Source of the DNA: Thermoplasmata archaeon | GTDB lineage: Archaea; Thermoplasmatota; Thermoplasmata; Lutacidiplasmatales; UBA184 | Direction of reading: 5' to 3' | DNA length: 5,134 nucleotides | NCBI GenBank assembly: GCA_021828085.1 | Contig: JAKATE010000136.1 | Coordinates: forward strand, 1-5,134 | In this document: positions 5,028 to 5,134 of the stretch, piece by piece | How positions within the stretch are numbered: the first letter of the stretch is position 1 | How the letters are laid out: the number at the start of each line of letters is the position of its first letter | Translations under genes and position numbers: made by a program | Notes under the pieces: model-generated | Told to the model about the DNA's origin: nothing | Seen by the model: only the letters and a program-made list of their open reading frames with translations | The model's database searches: none

Positions 5028-5036
5028 TTTTATATA
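5028..5036 (+). promoter_or_regulatory. TATA box of the rpl3 ribosomal protein transcript
   Basis: TTTTATATA is the strongest TATA box in the window, in a sharply GC-rich setting. It predicts transcription from about 5058, giving a leader of roughly 28 bases that contains a Shine-Dalgarno motif before ATG 5087. No clear A-rich BRE precedes it. A strong promoter here fits the head of the ribosomal protein cluster. Confidence 0.75.
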
Positions 5037-5070
5037 GGTCACCATGTTCGACCGCGTTCACCCCCACCGA

Positions 5071-5075
5071 GAGGT
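5071..5075 (+). promoter_or_regulatory. Shine-Dalgarno of rpl3
   Basis: GAGGT complements the conserved CCUCC-containing 3' end of 16S rRNA and lies 11 bases before ATG 5087. It favours that start over ATG 5044, which is in another frame and probably upstream of the transcript start. Confidence 0.55.
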
Positions 5076-5086
5076 ATCGACGGAAC

Positions 5087-5134
5087 ATGGGTCGCAGGCA
5101 CAAGCCCCGAAGGGGCTCGCTCGGCTTCTGGCCG
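5087..5134 (+). CDS. rpl3: Ribosomal protein uL3 (50S L3), N-terminal 16 codons, cut by window edge
   Basis: The visible residues are MGRRHKPRRGSLGFWP. This matches the invariant N-terminus of archaeal/eukaryotic uL3, where an H.PRRGSLGF-type stretch is followed by a run of basic residues. uL3 binds 23S rRNA near the peptidyl-transferase centre and is an early assembly protein of the large subunit. In most archaea it opens the uL3-uL4-uL23-uL2 cluster, which would continue to the right of this window. The upstream TATA box and Shine-Dalgarno agree with its being the first gene of a transcript. Identification rests on few residues, but they are distinctive. Confidence 0.88.
   Translation, partial: MGRRHKPRRGSLGFWP

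Larger units (their letters stand above)
4806..5086. other. Intergenic region between the VOC gene and rpl3
   Basis: No supportable gene is present; the frames here are Arg/Pro/Gly-rich shadows. The region contains the 3' end of the VOC transcript, a 7-bp inverted repeat, an 18-bp palindrome, the rpl3 TATA box and its Shine-Dalgarno motif. The rest (about 4860-4955) shows nothing I can name. Confidence 0.6.

Noticed and set aside
5044..5134. ATG at 5044 as an upstream start before rpl3
   Set aside because: It is out of frame with the uL3 N-terminus and lies upstream of the transcript start predicted from the TATA box.
1..5134. Mobile elements, CRISPR arrays, defence or secretion systems
   Set aside because: No transposase, integrase, spaced direct repeats, terminal inverted repeats flanking genes, or defence domains were seen. 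An integration site at the tRNA cannot be judged because its 3' end is outside the window.

Overview
The window is a stretch of archaeal chromosome, strongly GC-rich. Several observations support this. The partial gene at the right edge begins with the N-terminus of archaeal/eukaryotic-type ribosomal protein uL3. One gene belongs to the essentially archaeal DUF99 (UPF0215) family. TATA-like boxes lie about 25 bases ahead of plausible transcript or translation starts, while no bacterial -35/-10 pairs were seen. The GC-rich composition and the Pro-rich, zinc-ribbon membrane protein would suit a high-GC Thermoplasmatota-like lineage, but that placement is inference.

Layout, left to right. The left edge (1-64, minus) is the 5' part of an intronless tRNA-Arg with anticodon UCU, cut by the window boundary. 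A spacer of about 260 bp with two small hairpins follows. Then comes a DUF99 gene (327-980, minus) that has only a TTG start codon available. Thirty-one bases away, and divergent, starts a membrane protein gene (1012-2190, plus). It encodes a poly-proline cytoplasmic head, a four-cysteine zinc ribbon, a membrane helix, an external carboxypeptidase-regulatory-like beta domain carrying all the N-glycosylation sequons, and further membrane helices. It converges on a DUF2203 gene (2259-2798, minus) across a 68-bp gap that contains an 8-bp GC-rich inverted repeat.

Upstream of DUF2203 on the same strand is a threonine ammonia-lyase with a C-terminal ACT domain (2980-4257, minus). The 181-bp gap between them holds a separate TATA-like box. 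Divergent from the lyase is a small VOC (glyoxalase/dioxygenase fold) protein (4395-4805, plus) that lacks the usual metal ligands. After a 281-bp intergenic region come a perfect 18-bp palindrome, a very good TATA box and a Shine-Dalgarno motif. These precede the first 16 codons of rpl3, normally the first gene of the archaeal S10/spc ribosomal protein cluster.

How the genes work together: apart from the lyase (2-oxobutanoate from threonine, towards isoleucine or catabolism) and translation (tRNA-Arg, uL3), there is no shared pathway. The window looks like ordinary housekeeping chromosome with mostly single-gene transcription units. I see no mobile element, CRISPR array or defence system. 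The most interesting items are the composite membrane protein, the very tight DUF99/membrane-protein divergent start region, and the palindrome upstream of the ribosomal cluster.
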